A stretch of 64,000 bases of DNA, taken from positions 1-64,000 of the forward strand of contig NZ_AUDO01000020.1 of assembly GCF_000425505.1 (NCBI RefSeq). Reading direction: 5' to 3'. This stretch comes from Flavobacterium frigidarium DSM 17623. Lineage in GTDB: Bacteria; Bacteroidota; Bacteroidia; Flavobacteriales; Flavobacteriaceae. Numbering within the stretch: the first letter of the stretch is position 1; each line of letters opens with the position of its first letter. Below, in pieces: positions 8,642 through 16,283 of the stretch. The notes beneath the pieces were generated by a model. That model searched no databases and was not told where the DNA came from. It saw nothing but the letters and a program-made list of their open reading frames with translations. The position numbers and the translations under genes were made by a program.

Positions 8642-9214
8642 CTAATTAATTTTTATATCATGCTTATCAAGTAAACCAGTGATTCCGTCTCTAGAGAACC
8701 TTGCCTTTTTCATTGGGTTGTATTCGGGGTCAATTTTATAATTGTACGCTGTGGTAAAATCTACTTCTTTTAACTGCGTTTCGTGAAACAAAGCGTTATC
8801 CAAATTGCAATTATCAAAAGCCGAATTAGATAATATCGTATTTGAGAAATTCACATCTCGTATGGAGCAATTACTGAAGTTGGTTTTTACCATTTTTTTG
8901 TTGGTAAATGAAGCGTAATCCAAAACACAATCCTGAAAACTACATTGAAATAAAAAATCGTTGCATGTGTTGAACTCAATTCCCATTAACTTACAATTAA
9001 TAAAATTGACTGTTTTCAAATTTGTCCCTATCAATTTTGTCATCGATAGATTGCAGTCAATAAATTCGCAGTCCATAAATGTATTATTAGAAAAATCGCT
9101 ATTGGAGAAATCACAGTTCTTGAAGATGCAATCTTCAAATTCACGATTACTTACTTTTTTATTGATAAAATTAACCTTATCAAATGTTTTCTGAATATGA
9201 ATTAACTCTTCCAT
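8642..9214 (-). CDS. Pentapeptide-repeat protein
   Basis: 190 residues made largely of five-residue repeats (pattern A/N-x-x-F/L-x: FKNCDFSNSDFSNNTF, FINCKL, FSNCSI, FDNCNLDNALF), which fold into a right-handed square beta-helix. Size and the closing segment (YNYKIDPEYNPMKKARFS, then GLLDKHDIKI) resemble Qnr/McbG-like chromosomal proteins of Bacteroidetes. Some Qnr relatives protect DNA gyrase from quinolones, but that role cannot be claimed here. The ATG overlaps the stop codon of the upstream DUF6095 gene (TAATG), showing translational coupling. There is no signal peptide, so it is cytoplasmic. Confidence 0.88.
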   Translation of the reverse strand: MEELIHIQKTFDKVNFINKKVSNREFEDCIFKNCDFSNSDFSNNTFMDCEFIDCNLSMTKLIGTNLKTVNFINCKLMGIEFNTCNDFLFQCSFQDCVLDYASFTNKKMVKTNFSNCSIRDVNFSNTILSNSAFDNCNLDNALFHETQLKEVDFTTAYNYKIDPEYNPMKKARFSRDGITGLLDKHDIKIN

Positions 9215-9435
9215 TAATCGTTGAATAAGCCTTTTACCATTGTTTGCAATCCTTTAAACATAAAATATACGGCAGCTATGCAGGCAATAATTCCCACTGC
9301 TAAAACAGCATAATGCCAAACGTTGTCTGTATTTATAAAAGCATTGTAAATAATAGCAGGACCAATAAATAATAGTGGTAATGCCCATGCTAAGTATTTT
9401 ATTCCTTTAGATAAAAGCACTTTATTTGTAGCCAT
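9214..9435 (-). CDS. DUF6095-family small membrane protein
   Basis: 73 residues with two hydrophobic helices (about 12-32 and 41-60) joined by a short polar loop, and a KGLQTMVKGLFND tail. This is the pattern of the flavobacterial DUF6095 family, of unknown function. Its stop codon overlaps the start of the pentapeptide-repeat gene by one base, so the two should be co-expressed. It probably sits in the inner membrane with both ends in the cytoplasm. Confidence 0.75.
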   Translation of the reverse strand: MATNKVLLSKGIKYLAWALPLLFIGPAIIYNAFINTDNVWHYAVLAVGIIACIAAVYFMFKGLQTMVKGLFND

Positions 9436-9493
9436 AATAATTTTTTTATATTTAAAATTTAAAGAAAAGTAGGAGATGGAGAGAGCTTAAATT

Positions 9494-10312
9494 TTAATTG
9501 TTCAAATGATATTGCTCAACTGCTTTTCTAACGCTACCGGTAGTTTGCAGTAAATTAGCAGCTTCTTCATAGCTCACTGGGATTTCACTCATAATCATTT
9601 TTACACCGCGATCTACTAGTTTGCTATTGCTCAACTGCATGTCAACCATTTTGTTTCCTTTTACCTTTCCAAGTTGGATCATAGTTGCAGTTGATATCAT
9701 ATTCAATACTAATTTTTGCGCTGTCCCAGCCTTCATTCTAGAGCTTCCTGTAACAAATTCAGGACCAACAACTACGTCAATAGGAAATTGCGCTATAGTA
9801 GAAATAGGACTTCCTGCATTGCAAGAAATACTAGCTGTGATCATTCCATTTTCATTGCACTTCTCTAAACCACCAATTACGTAAGGAGTTGTTCCCGAAG
9901 CAGCAATACCTATTACCACATCATTTGAAGTAACAGTATGTTGTTGCAAATCAATCCAGGCTTGCGTAGTGTTATCCTCGGCATTTTCTACTGCTTTACG
10001 AATGGCTTCGTCACCACCAGCAATAATTCCAACAACAGTGTCAAATGACACACCAAAAGTAGGTGGACACTCAGAGGCATCGACTACCCCTAATCTTCCC
10101 GAAGTTCCTGCTCCAATATAAAAAAGGCGTCCACCATTTTTCATTTTCTTAACTATTTGAGTCACTAAAGCAGCGATTTGCGGCAGTGCTTTTTCAACAG
10201 CATGCGGTACAGTTTTGTCTTCGTTATTGATATTTGTTAAAAGCTCGTCAACCGACATTTTATCCAAATGCTCGTAGTTAGAAGTTTGCTCAGTAATTTT
10301 ATTAAAAGTCAT
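9494..10312 (-). CDS. murQ: N-acetylmuramic acid 6-phosphate etherase MurQ
   Basis: 272 residues from the ATG at 10312 (MTFNKITEQTSNYEHLDKM). It cleaves the lactyl ether of MurNAc-6-phosphate to give GlcNAc-6-phosphate, a cell-wall recycling step in the cytoplasm. The SIS fold is clear: LFYIGAGTSGRLGVVDASECPPTFG carries the family signature with the catalytic Glu, then VIGIAASGTTPYVIGGLE and VGPEFVTGSSRMKAGTAQK. A longer frame could begin at a TTG at 10345, but that codon falls inside the -7 promoter element, so the ATG is preferred. No MurNAc transporter or kinase is adjacent. Confidence 0.95.
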   Translation of the reverse strand: MTFNKITEQTSNYEHLDKMSVDELLTNINNEDKTVPHAVEKALPQIAALVTQIVKKMKNGGRLFYIGAGTSGRLGVVDASECPPTFGVSFDTVVGIIAGGDEAIRKAVENAEDNTTQAWIDLQQHTVTSNDVVIGIAASGTTPYVIGGLEKCNENGMITASISCNAGSPISTIAQFPIDVVVGPEFVTGSSRMKAGTAQKLVLNMISTATMIQLGKVKGNKMVDMQLSNSKLVDRGVKMIMSEIPVSYEEAANLLQTTGSVRKAVEQYHLNN

Positions 10313-10342
10313 TATTTCTTGAAATTCAGAGTTGAAAAGACT

Positions 10343-10350
10343 CAAAGATA
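10343..10350 (-). promoter_or_regulatory. -7 element for murQ
   Basis: On the minus strand TATCTTTG fits TAnnTTTG and lies 31 nt upstream of the murQ ATG. No good TTG was found at the expected -33 position, so this is a partial match. Confidence 0.5.
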
Positions 10351-10524
10351 CTACCTTTTTAAAAAGTATTTTTAATTTTACACTTTTGATTTTATGCTAG
10401 CTACAGAAAATTTGGTGACAAAACATCTCATATTTATATCTTTCAAAAATTCTTGATTTTGAAAGATAATAATCTCTGTGATTTTTAGGTTTTGGAGCAA
10501 GACGTACTTTTGTTTACAAGAAGT

Positions 10525-10605
10525 TTATATCCCGCTTTCCGTTATATCTCCCGCTTTGGCTGTCGCCACGCGAGAGGATGCCACTGCAATCGGGGCTATT
10601 GAGAT
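10525..10605 (-). repeat. Structured dispersed repeat, GC-richer than its surroundings
   Basis: The minus strand reads TAGCCCCGATTGCAGTGGCA, then a hairpin, then AGCGGGA-type sequence twice. The outer stem CTCTCGC/GCGGGAG (plus 10570-10576 with 10548-10554, one G-U pair) encloses the inner stem TGGC/GCCA with a GACA loop. Base composition differs sharply from the flanking AT-rich DNA. I recall similar GCCCCGAT...AGCGGGA sequences repeated between genes in many Flavobacterium genomes. Whether this is the Rfam Flavo-1 class I cannot say. It lies in the 356-nt spacer between the gene at 10669 and murQ, downstream of the former. Confidence 0.6.
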
Positions 10606-10668
10606 AGTTATCAATTCTAATTTAGTATCAAAAAAAAAGAGAAACAAAAAATGTGTTCCTCTTATTTT

Positions 10669-10929
10669 CTAAGCTATTTGCTGTAATGTGATTTTTTTAT
10701 TGTTTATGAATAGTCGGCAACTAACAGACAAAAACCCCGAAATATTGGTCTTAACATGTAGTTTGTTGCCATTTTTATCAATCAAGCTTCCAGTCATATT
10801 GCTTGGAGTGATAAAATTTAGTTGCTCGTCTTGAAGTTCATTATTTACAAAGAGTTTTTCGCCAGAGAACCAGTTGTTTGTTATTCTAATTTCATTGCCT
10901 TCATAATTTGTAGTCCATTCACTTTTCAT
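10669..10929 (-). CDS. Hypothetical 86-residue protein
   Basis: The protein looks all-beta, with alternating hydrophobic and polar residues (WTTNYEGNEIRITNNWFSGEKLFVNNELQ, shown here in part) and the tail FINNKKITLQQI. There is no signal peptide, membrane helix or recognisable catalytic motif. It shares strand and short spacing (54 nt) with the next small gene upstream, suggesting one transcript. The base composition and start are typical of this genome. Function unknown. Confidence 0.6.
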   Translation of the reverse strand: MKSEWTTNYEGNEIRITNNWFSGEKLFVNNELQDEQLNFITPSNMTGSLIDKNGNKLHVKTNISGFLSVSCRLFINNKKITLQQIA

Positions 10930-10983
10930 TTGGTTTTTTAAGTTAGGTTAGTATGCTAGTTTTTGTGCTAATAATTGAAATGC

Positions 10984-11199
10984 TTAAGATGATTTTTTAT
11001 CAGCATCATTTAAAGCGCTTACAATTGCTTCGATTCCACTAGGCTCATGGTCATTTCTACTTACGGCAAGACCGTTCTCTAAAATTTCATTTCGCTCTAT
11101 TTGAATAGCTAATGTTAGCATTTCATATTCGGTTAGATTAGGATGTTTTACTTTTAACTCTTTAAAAATTTCAACGTATTTTCTAAGTCCTGTTTTCAT
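10984..11199 (-). CDS. Hypothetical 71-residue protein
   Basis: A small soluble protein, mainly helical (KYVEIFKELKVKHPNLTEYEMLTLAIQI), with an acidic, flexible tail rich in Asp and Ser. No family is recognised. The helix-turn-helix-like spacing in residues 8-35 is suggestive but not convincing. It is transcribed with the 86-residue gene downstream. The ATG at 11199 follows an AT-rich leader. Confidence 0.55.
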   Translation of the reverse strand: MKTGLRKYVEIFKELKVKHPNLTEYEMLTLAIQIERNEILENGLAVSRNDHEPSGIEAIVSALNDADKKSS

Positions 11200-11445
11200 C
11201 TTACTGGTTTGAATTTTATAAATTATTTGCGCGTTGGAAATCTTAGTCTTGTAATTTTAAATACAAGTATTTAAACAAAGGATGCTGCATTTTAAAGAGA
11301 GTGTGGGAAATATTCCTGAGTCAGATTTTACCTTCGTCCAAATATAGCCAACTTTCTTGTACTTTATATACAGTGTAGGAAAAAGTATCTATAATTTCGT
11401 ATGAAACAAAACGTGAACAAAACATTCTTATAGCCTAACATGTAC

Positions 11446-11560
11446 CGCGTGAGGGATAGTAGTGAAAATCCTTTTATTTTTTTTGAGAAATAAAAGATTG
11501 TAGCAAATAGCCCGCCCCATTATATGCCTGATTTTTATCAAGCATATAAAGGGACACGCC
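11446..11560 (-). repeat. Dispersed repeat predicted to fold as a three-way junction
   Basis: An outer stem GCGTG/CACGC (11447-11451 with 11555-11559) closes two inner hairpins. One pairs TATATGC with GCATATA plus CCC with GGG (11516-11527 with 11542-11553). The other pairs 11467-11479 with 11488-11499 around a TTTTGAG-like loop, with one bulged C. The minus-strand order (GGCGTG, CCC, stem, GGGCGGGCTAT, AATC stem GATT, ACTATCCCTCACGC) matches a sequence I recall as repeated in flavobacterial intergenic DNA. It occupies most of the 373-nt spacer after the ZIP transporter gene (minus strand). Confidence 0.65.
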
Positions 11561-11572
11561 AAAAATTTTTTT

Positions 11573-12241
11573 TTATAAGAAGAAAGCTAATAGAATTCCC
11601 ATTATAATCATAGAAACCTTAGCGATATTAAACTTGTGGCCTTCGCTACTTTCAAAGATGATTGTAGAAGAGATGTGAAATAAGATTCCGATTACAATTG
11701 CCGTAAGTTCAGTGTGGTAATCGTTTAATATAGGAAGATAGTCAGCCGCAATAGTTCCTAGCGGAGTCATTGCTGCAAAGGTCATCATGAAGGCAAAAAT
11801 TGCTTTTTTATTCAATTGTGCATTCATGAAAAACGTCGTTAAAATAATTGCAATAGGCAAATGATGAATTGCAATTCCTATAGCTAAATCATTGTGATGG
11901 CTTACCGGAAAGCCTTCAAGAAAAGCATGTATGCACAAGCTTAAAAATAGAAACCACGGAATGTGCGCCATATTAGGATGGCCGTGAACATGACCGTGCT
12001 CAGCTCCTTTAGAGAAGAATTCTAAGATGATTTGGAATAAAATTCCCACCATGATAAAAGCTCCAATATTTGGATTGTGTGTTTCGTATACCTCTGGCAA
12101 TAGGTGCATTACTGTCAATGACAGTAAGAATGATCCACTAAAGGCTAGCAATAATTTTAAGTTTGTCTTGTTCTTTGGTTTTAAAATCAAAGCAATAACA
12201 TAACCTAATAGCACTGATATTAAAGGTAATAAGTAATTCAT
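11573..12241 (-). CDS. ZIP-family metal transporter
   Basis: 222 residues with about eight membrane helices. The ZIP signature is clear: a His-rich loop (EHGHVHGHPNMAH, near residues 81-93), then CIHAFLEGFP (about 102-111) and GIAIHHLPIA (about 122-131), which carry the transport-site His and Glu. It should import zinc, iron or another divalent metal across the inner membrane. The protein is shorter than many ZIPs but complete. The start at 12241 leads directly into a hydrophobic helix. No metal-responsive regulator lies next to it. Confidence 0.88.
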   Translation of the reverse strand: MNYLLPLISVLLGYVIALILKPKNKTNLKLLLAFSGSFLLSLTVMHLLPEVYETHNPNIGAFIMVGILFQIILEFFSKGAEHGHVHGHPNMAHIPWFLFLSLCIHAFLEGFPVSHHNDLAIGIAIHHLPIAIILTTFFMNAQLNKKAIFAFMMTFAAMTPLGTIAADYLPILNDYHTELTAIVIGILFHISSTIIFESSEGHKFNIAKVSMIIMGILLAFFL

Positions 12242-12330
12242 GATAACTGTTGAATCGTGTGATGGGTTATAAAACTAACCGTTTATTAATGGCCTTGATT
12301 AACCATAACAACGATTAGCCACTATGGCAA

Positions 12331-13095
12331 TTACTTAAAAATCATAATTAAGCGTTCGCTCTCATTCTTGTAGAATTTCTTTAATTTATAATCTCCAAAA
12401 ATGTCTAGCAAGTAGATTCCTGCTTCTTCCATCATGGTTTCAAAATCTTGCAGAGTAAGTGCTTTTACTTTTTCAGTGTAATGAAAATCTTGTCCGTTAT
12501 CGCTAAAAATGATGTCTTTGCAAATGTGGCCATCTTTTAAATAACGTTTAAGATGAAAGTCTATTCCGTCTACAGTTTTCGTTTCCTCAGGGACCAGCGT
12601 GTTTAAAACTTGAGTTACATTCATGAAATCGATGACAGCAAAACCATATTCAGACAAGCTCTCTTTAATTGCTTTTAAAGTGGTTAAATTATCCTCTTCA
12701 TTTTCGAAATAACCAAAACTAGTAAACAAATTAAAGATTGCATCATACTTTTTTTCAAAAGGCTCGCGCATGTCGTGCACCTCAAAATGTAGGGTGTCGT
12801 TTGTATTCTTGCTTGCTTCGGCAATACTATTTTCAGAAAGATCAGCTCCCAAAACATCAAACCCTAATTGGTTCAAGTAAATAGAGTGACGTCCTTTACC
12901 GCAGGCCAAATCCAATACTTTTGCTTGTTCAGGAAGGTTCAAGTAATGGGTAAGATTATCCATGAAAACTTGCGCCTCTCTATAATTTCTATCTTTATAT
13001 AATATGTGGTAATACGGTGTGTCAAACCAAGAGCTAAACCAAGTTTGTGCTGGTTGATCTTGATTTGAGGCAGTAGGTTTTAATTCTTCAGACAT
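12331..13095 (-). CDS. Class I SAM-dependent methyltransferase
   Basis: 254 residues. The AdoMet-binding motif I is VLDLACGKGRHSIYLNQLG (about 58-76), and motif II has the acidic end of beta-2 in VLGADLSENSI. Motif IV is DAIFNLFTSFGYF. The N-terminal TWFSSWFDTPYYHILYKDRN is typical of a conserved bacterial methyltransferase group that acts on an unidentified small molecule. It is cytoplasmic and monocistronic, divergent from the THUMP methyltransferase gene. Substrate unknown. Confidence 0.85.
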   Translation of the reverse strand: MSEELKPTASNQDQPAQTWFSSWFDTPYYHILYKDRNYREAQVFMDNLTHYLNLPEQAKVLDLACGKGRHSIYLNQLGFDVLGADLSENSIAEASKNTNDTLHFEVHDMREPFEKKYDAIFNLFTSFGYFENEEDNLTTLKAIKESLSEYGFAVIDFMNVTQVLNTLVPEETKTVDGIDFHLKRYLKDGHICKDIIFSDNGQDFHYTEKVKALTLQDFETMMEEAGIYLLDIFGDYKLKKFYKNESERLIMIFK

Positions 13096-13244
13096 TTATT
13101 CTTTTTCAATTTATTCTATCCGGCAAATTTAGTGTATTTTTGCTGAAAAATAACGAATCAGTTGCGATACAAACAGATTCACATAATTTTTATCTCAAGC
13201 GTTTGTAGTTTTATGAAGGGGCTTGTTTTAAATGATACAAAAAG

Positions 13245-14414
13245 ATGGAAGATAATTTTAAGATGGTGGCCAAAACCTTTTTTGGTTTCGAAGAGATATT
13301 AGCAAACGAATTGCAAAAATTAGGCGCTCAGGAAGTAGAGCAGGGCGTAAGAATGGTTAGTTTTAAAGGTGATAAAGGATTTATGTATAAGGCGAACTTG
13401 TCTTTGCGTACGGCTTTAAAAATTTTGAAACCTATTTACTCTTTTAGAGCTAATAATGAGCAAGCGTTATATAAAGGTGTTTCTGGTGTGAACTGGTCTA
13501 AATATATCAATGCAAATCAAACTTTTGTGATTGATGCAACGGTACACTCAGATAATTTTAACCACTCAGAGTTTGTTTCACAAAAATGTAAGGATGCTAT
13601 TGTAGATCAATTTAGAGAGCGCACGGGACAACGTCCTAGTATCGATAAAGCACATCCTGATTTAAGAATTAATATTCATATTGATAGAGACCAAGTTTCT
13701 GTAGCATTAGATACTTCTGGAAATTCCTTACATCAGCGTGGCTATAGAACAGCAACCAATATTGCTCCTATAAATGAGGTGCTTGCTGCAGGTGTTTTAT
13801 TACTTTCTGGTTGGGATGGAGAAACTGATTTTCTTGACCCTATGTGTGGTTCTGGAACTTTTCTTGCAGAGGCGGCGATGATCGCATGTAATATTCCAGC
13901 AAATATTAATCGTAAAGAATTTGCATTCGAAAAATGGAAAGATTGGGATAATGAATTGTTTGATAACATTGTTGATAGTTTATTGAAAAGAGTACGTGAG
14001 TTTCATCATACGATTAAAGGATATGATAAAGCGCCGTCTGCAGTTCAAAAAGCGAAGGACAATATTAAGAATGCCAACCTTGAGGAGTATATTACTATCG
14101 ACGAGCAAAACTTTTTTGACACCGAGAAAACGACTCAGGGAAAATTACACATGGTATTTAACCCACCGTATGATGAGCGTTTAGATATACACATGGAAGA
14201 ATTCTATAAAAACATAGGAGATACTTTAAAGAAAAATTACCCAGGAACTAACTCATGGTTTATTACAGGTAATCTTGATGCCTTGAAATTTGTTGGTTTG
14301 CGTCCTTCTCGAAAAATTAAACTTTTTAATGCAAGTATTGAAGCACGTCTAGTGAAATACGAAATGTATGAAGGAAGTAAGAGAACTAAATTTCAAGTAA
14401 CTGAAGAGGAATAA
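13245..14414 (+). CDS. THUMP-domain class I rRNA methyltransferase (RlmL N-half-like)
   Basis: 389 residues. The N-terminal region (about 1-160) is a ferredoxin-like plus THUMP RNA-binding module, and the C-terminal region (about 165-380) is a Rossmann methyltransferase. The SAM-binding DPMCGSGTFLAEAA and the catalytic NPPYDERL are both clear; NPPY is the motif of N-methyltransferases acting on exocyclic amines. It corresponds to the N-terminal half of gammaproteobacterial RlmKL, which makes m2G2445 of 23S rRNA, so the same target is likely. It is followed by a small membrane-protein gene on the same strand. Confidence 0.88.
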   Translation: MEDNFKMVAKTFFGFEEILANELQKLGAQEVEQGVRMVSFKGDKGFMYKANLSLRTALKILKPIYSFRANNEQALYKGVSGVNWSKYINANQTFVIDATVHSDNFNHSEFVSQKCKDAIVDQFRERTGQRPSIDKAHPDLRINIHIDRDQVSVALDTSGNSLHQRGYRTATNIAPINEVLAAGVLLLSGWDGETDFLDPMCGSGTFLAEAAMIACNIPANINRKEFAFEKWKDWDNELFDNIVDSLLKRVREFHHTIKGYDKAPSAVQKAKDNIKNANLEEYITIDEQNFFDTEKTTQGKLHMVFNPPYDERLDIHMEEFYKNIGDTLKKNYPGTNSWFITGNLDALKFVGLRPSRKIKLFNASIEARLVKYEMYEGSKRTKFQVTEEE

Positions 14415-14505
14415 GAAGAAAGAAAATAGAATGGTACAAATTTATCATTGATAAATAGTAACCAACTTTAATTTTTTTTAGACCTTTAACTTTAAATAAA
14501 ACAGC

Positions 14506-14742
14506 ATGACAAAATTACAAGTAAGAGCTTTTTTATATCAATTGGGATGTTTTGCAATTCTGTTTATATCTGCGCGCTATTTAGTAGAGATGTACACTGG
14601 ATTAACAGGACTTTGGGTTCCATTTACTGCATTTGTAGTAGGAACCATTTTATCACCAAAGTTCAAAGCATTGCGCACAAAAGATGGCGAAAAGCTATAT
14701 ATGAAATGGATTTTCATTAAAGAGGTAAAGGAAATTGGATAA
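14506..14742 (+). CDS. Small two-helix membrane protein
   Basis: 78 residues. Hydrophobic helices at about 9-27 and 36-50 flank a short loop, followed by a basic and acidic cytoplasmic tail (KFKALRTKDGEKLYMKWIFIKEVKEIG). It appears conserved after the THUMP methyltransferase in flavobacteria, but no function is known to me. It is 91 nt downstream of that gene and is closed by a terminator at 14776-14810, so it may share the transcript. Confidence 0.65.
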   Translation: MTKLQVRAFLYQLGCFAILFISARYLVEMYTGLTGLWVPFTAFVVGTILSPKFKALRTKDGEKLYMKWIFIKEVKEIG

Positions 14743-14775
14743 TAACAATCATTGTATTATTCTAATAATAAAAAA

Positions 14776-14810
14776 AGGAGCCAATTATAATTAATATAAT
14801 TGGCTCCTTT
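14776..14810. terminator. Bidirectional terminator
   Basis: A 14-bp perfect stem (14776-14789 with 14795-14808) with a 5-nt loop has a T tract on both strands. It separates the plus-strand gene ending at 14742 from the minus-strand gene ending at 14866. Confidence 0.85.
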
Positions 14811-14865
14811 TTAATTTTATAATTGCTTTTTTTGATCGAAAAATAAAATCAAACTACTAGCATTT

Positions 14866-15711
14866 TTATTTTTTAGGTAACGGTTTCTTAGGAACAATCA
14901 CCGGAACAATTTTCTTTTTATAAATAGGGATAAAGTAAGAAATAGTATAGTTGAAACCAACACCAAAACTTCCATCATAAGTGCGGTTGAAACCAGGAAT
15001 ATATAAATTATCAAAGTTATCTGGTTTTTTATTGCTTACTAAAGTATTCAATCGCAAACTAAAACCCACAAATACATTATTGAAAACTTTTGCTTTAACG
15101 CCTGCTACAACCTCAACCCAACTAGCACTTAGGCCATTGTATTTTTGACCTGAGCTAATTTCTGGAACTTCACCAAAATAAGGCGTCGAATTGTAGATTT
15201 TATAGTCATTCAGTTGCTGGCTGAACGAACTAAAACCGTAACGCAATCCCACAGAAATAATATTTTCCATATCAAGCCAGTTTTCATAGGCATTATAATC
15301 AAAACCAACTTTCACGTAACTTCCCTTTGTTGTAAAGTTTAAGCGATCATCATCAGTAGTTTTGTTTTCGTTTCCTATTTCTGCAGCGGCATAGTATTTT
15401 TTAGAAAGACGGTAATCCCCAGTGAACTCAATTCCTTTATAATCTTTGTCATATAGCATGCGAGTCAATTTGTATACATCAACACCCACACGCAAACCGT
15501 AACGATTGATTTTAGGAACTACATTAATAGTGTCCGTAGGTTTGATAGCTGTTTTACGCACTTCTTCATAATCATTTGCAGGAATAACAGGAGCAGTCTC
15601 AGTTTGTGGTTTTACTGGAGCTATTTTTTTAGGACCTGTTTCTTGTGCAGATAAAATGCAGGCTGAAAGGACAAAATAAATACTAAAAATATATTTCAAG
15701 GTGTGTCTCAT
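14866..15711 (-). CDS. DUF6048-family outer-membrane-type protein
   Basis: 281 residues with a cleavable signal peptide (about 1-22, ending SAQ). After a Pro/Thr-rich linker, the sequence alternates hydrophobic and polar residues like an outer-membrane beta-barrel (YGLRVGVDVYKL, YVKVGFDYNAY, VEVVAGVKAKVF, GVGFNYTISYF). It matches the flavobacterial DUF6048 family as I recall it. The tail KKKIVPVIVPKKPLPKK is unusually basic. Its start overlaps the end of the DUF6452 lipoprotein gene by 29 nt in another frame. The two are thus translationally coupled and may act together in the envelope. Confidence 0.8.
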   Translation of the reverse strand: MRHTLKYIFSIYFVLSACILSAQETGPKKIAPVKPQTETAPVIPANDYEEVRKTAIKPTDTINVVPKINRYGLRVGVDVYKLTRMLYDKDYKGIEFTGDYRLSKKYYAAAEIGNENKTTDDDRLNFTTKGSYVKVGFDYNAYENWLDMENIISVGLRYGFSSFSQQLNDYKIYNSTPYFGEVPEISSGQKYNGLSASWVEVVAGVKAKVFNNVFVGFSLRLNTLVSNKKPDNFDNLYIPGFNRTYDGSFGVGFNYTISYFIPIYKKKIVPVIVPKKPLPKK

Positions 15712-16204
15712 TTTCGTTAGTAATGGTACTCTTTTTTACAGCAACATATTTAATCCATTGTTGATCTGCAGCTGCACCATCAGTAAGGATAAATGGATTT
15801 GCTGGGTCTAATGTGTATTCGGTTTTGTAACCACAAGCTCTAGAAACATACACATTTTCACGAGTATAATTAAACTGAATTTGGTCCTCGTTAGCCACCG
15901 GTGTTGTTGTACTACCAAAGTATAAGATGAATCGATACTTAGTTACATCAGCATCTGTTTTTAAAGGAATCGAAACCGTGCTTCCGTTAATTAATGTGCT
16001 TGAGTTGAAAGTAACTGCTTCTGTCTCGTTTTCCTCAATAATGGATAAATTAGTTACATCTTTTAACACAGAGGAATTAGAAATATCGTAAAACGAAATC
16101 ACTAATCGAGGAGTTGTAATAGTATTAGCATCACAAATATCATCTTTCTCGCAACTGGAAAAAGTAAAGGCAATAGCGAATATTAAGAGAATTAATTTTT
16201 TCAT
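15683..16204 (-). CDS. DUF6452-family lipoprotein
   Basis: 173 residues. The signal MKKLILLIFAIAFTFSSC has a lipobox with C18. The mature part starts with an acidic stretch (EKDD) that favours surface export in Bacteroidetes, then looks all-beta with a late CGYKTEYTLD segment. The family occurs next to DUF6048 and rlmD in flavobacteria. Its 3' end overlaps the DUF6048 gene by 29 nt. A heptamer-repeat hairpin separates it from rlmD upstream. Role unknown; an envelope partner of the DUF6048 barrel is a fair guess. Confidence 0.78.
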   Translation of the reverse strand: MKKLILLIFAIAFTFSSCEKDDICDANTITTPRLVISFYDISNSSVLKDVTNLSIIEENETEAVTFNSSTLINGSTVSIPLKTDADVTKYRFILYFGSTTTPVANEDQIQFNYTRENVYVSRACGYKTEYTLDPANPFILTDGAAADQQWIKYVAVKKSTITNENETHLEIYF

Positions 16205-16216
16205 ATACTTTTTTTT

Positions 16217-16283
16217 GTGATTGGTGATCAGTAAAAAGTAATTAGTACAAAATTGAAGCTAATTACTTTTTACTAATTACTAC
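16217..16283. repeat. Heptamer-arm palindromic element (empty form)
   Basis: The left arm is a row of 7-nt units of the type GTNANNN (for example GTAAAAA at 16231-16237 and GTAATTA at 16238-16244). The right arm holds their complements (CTAATTA at 16259-16265, CTTTTTA, CTAATTA). A 16-bp perfect stem (16230-16245 with 16259-16274) encloses a 13-nt loop containing AAAATT. It fills the gap between rlmD and the DUF6452 gene. No T tract makes it an obvious terminator, and both genes read through it on the minus strand. Confidence 0.75.

Noticed and set aside
8642..9214. Qnr quinolone-resistance gene
   Set aside because: Only the repeat fold is shared; many pentapeptide proteins have other roles, and nothing else supports resistance.
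9494..10312. Cell-wall recycling operon around murQ
   Set aside because: No MurNAc transporter, kinase or amidase gene is adjacent; murQ stands alone here.
10478..10672. Plus-strand open frame of 64 codons
   Set aside because: It covers the structured repeat at 10525-10605, and its translation is explained by the GC-rich repeat rather than by a gene.
16217..16283. Ordinary rho-independent terminator of rlmD
   Set aside because: The hairpin has 7-nt periodic arms and no T tract on the minus strand, and both genes appear to share the transcript.
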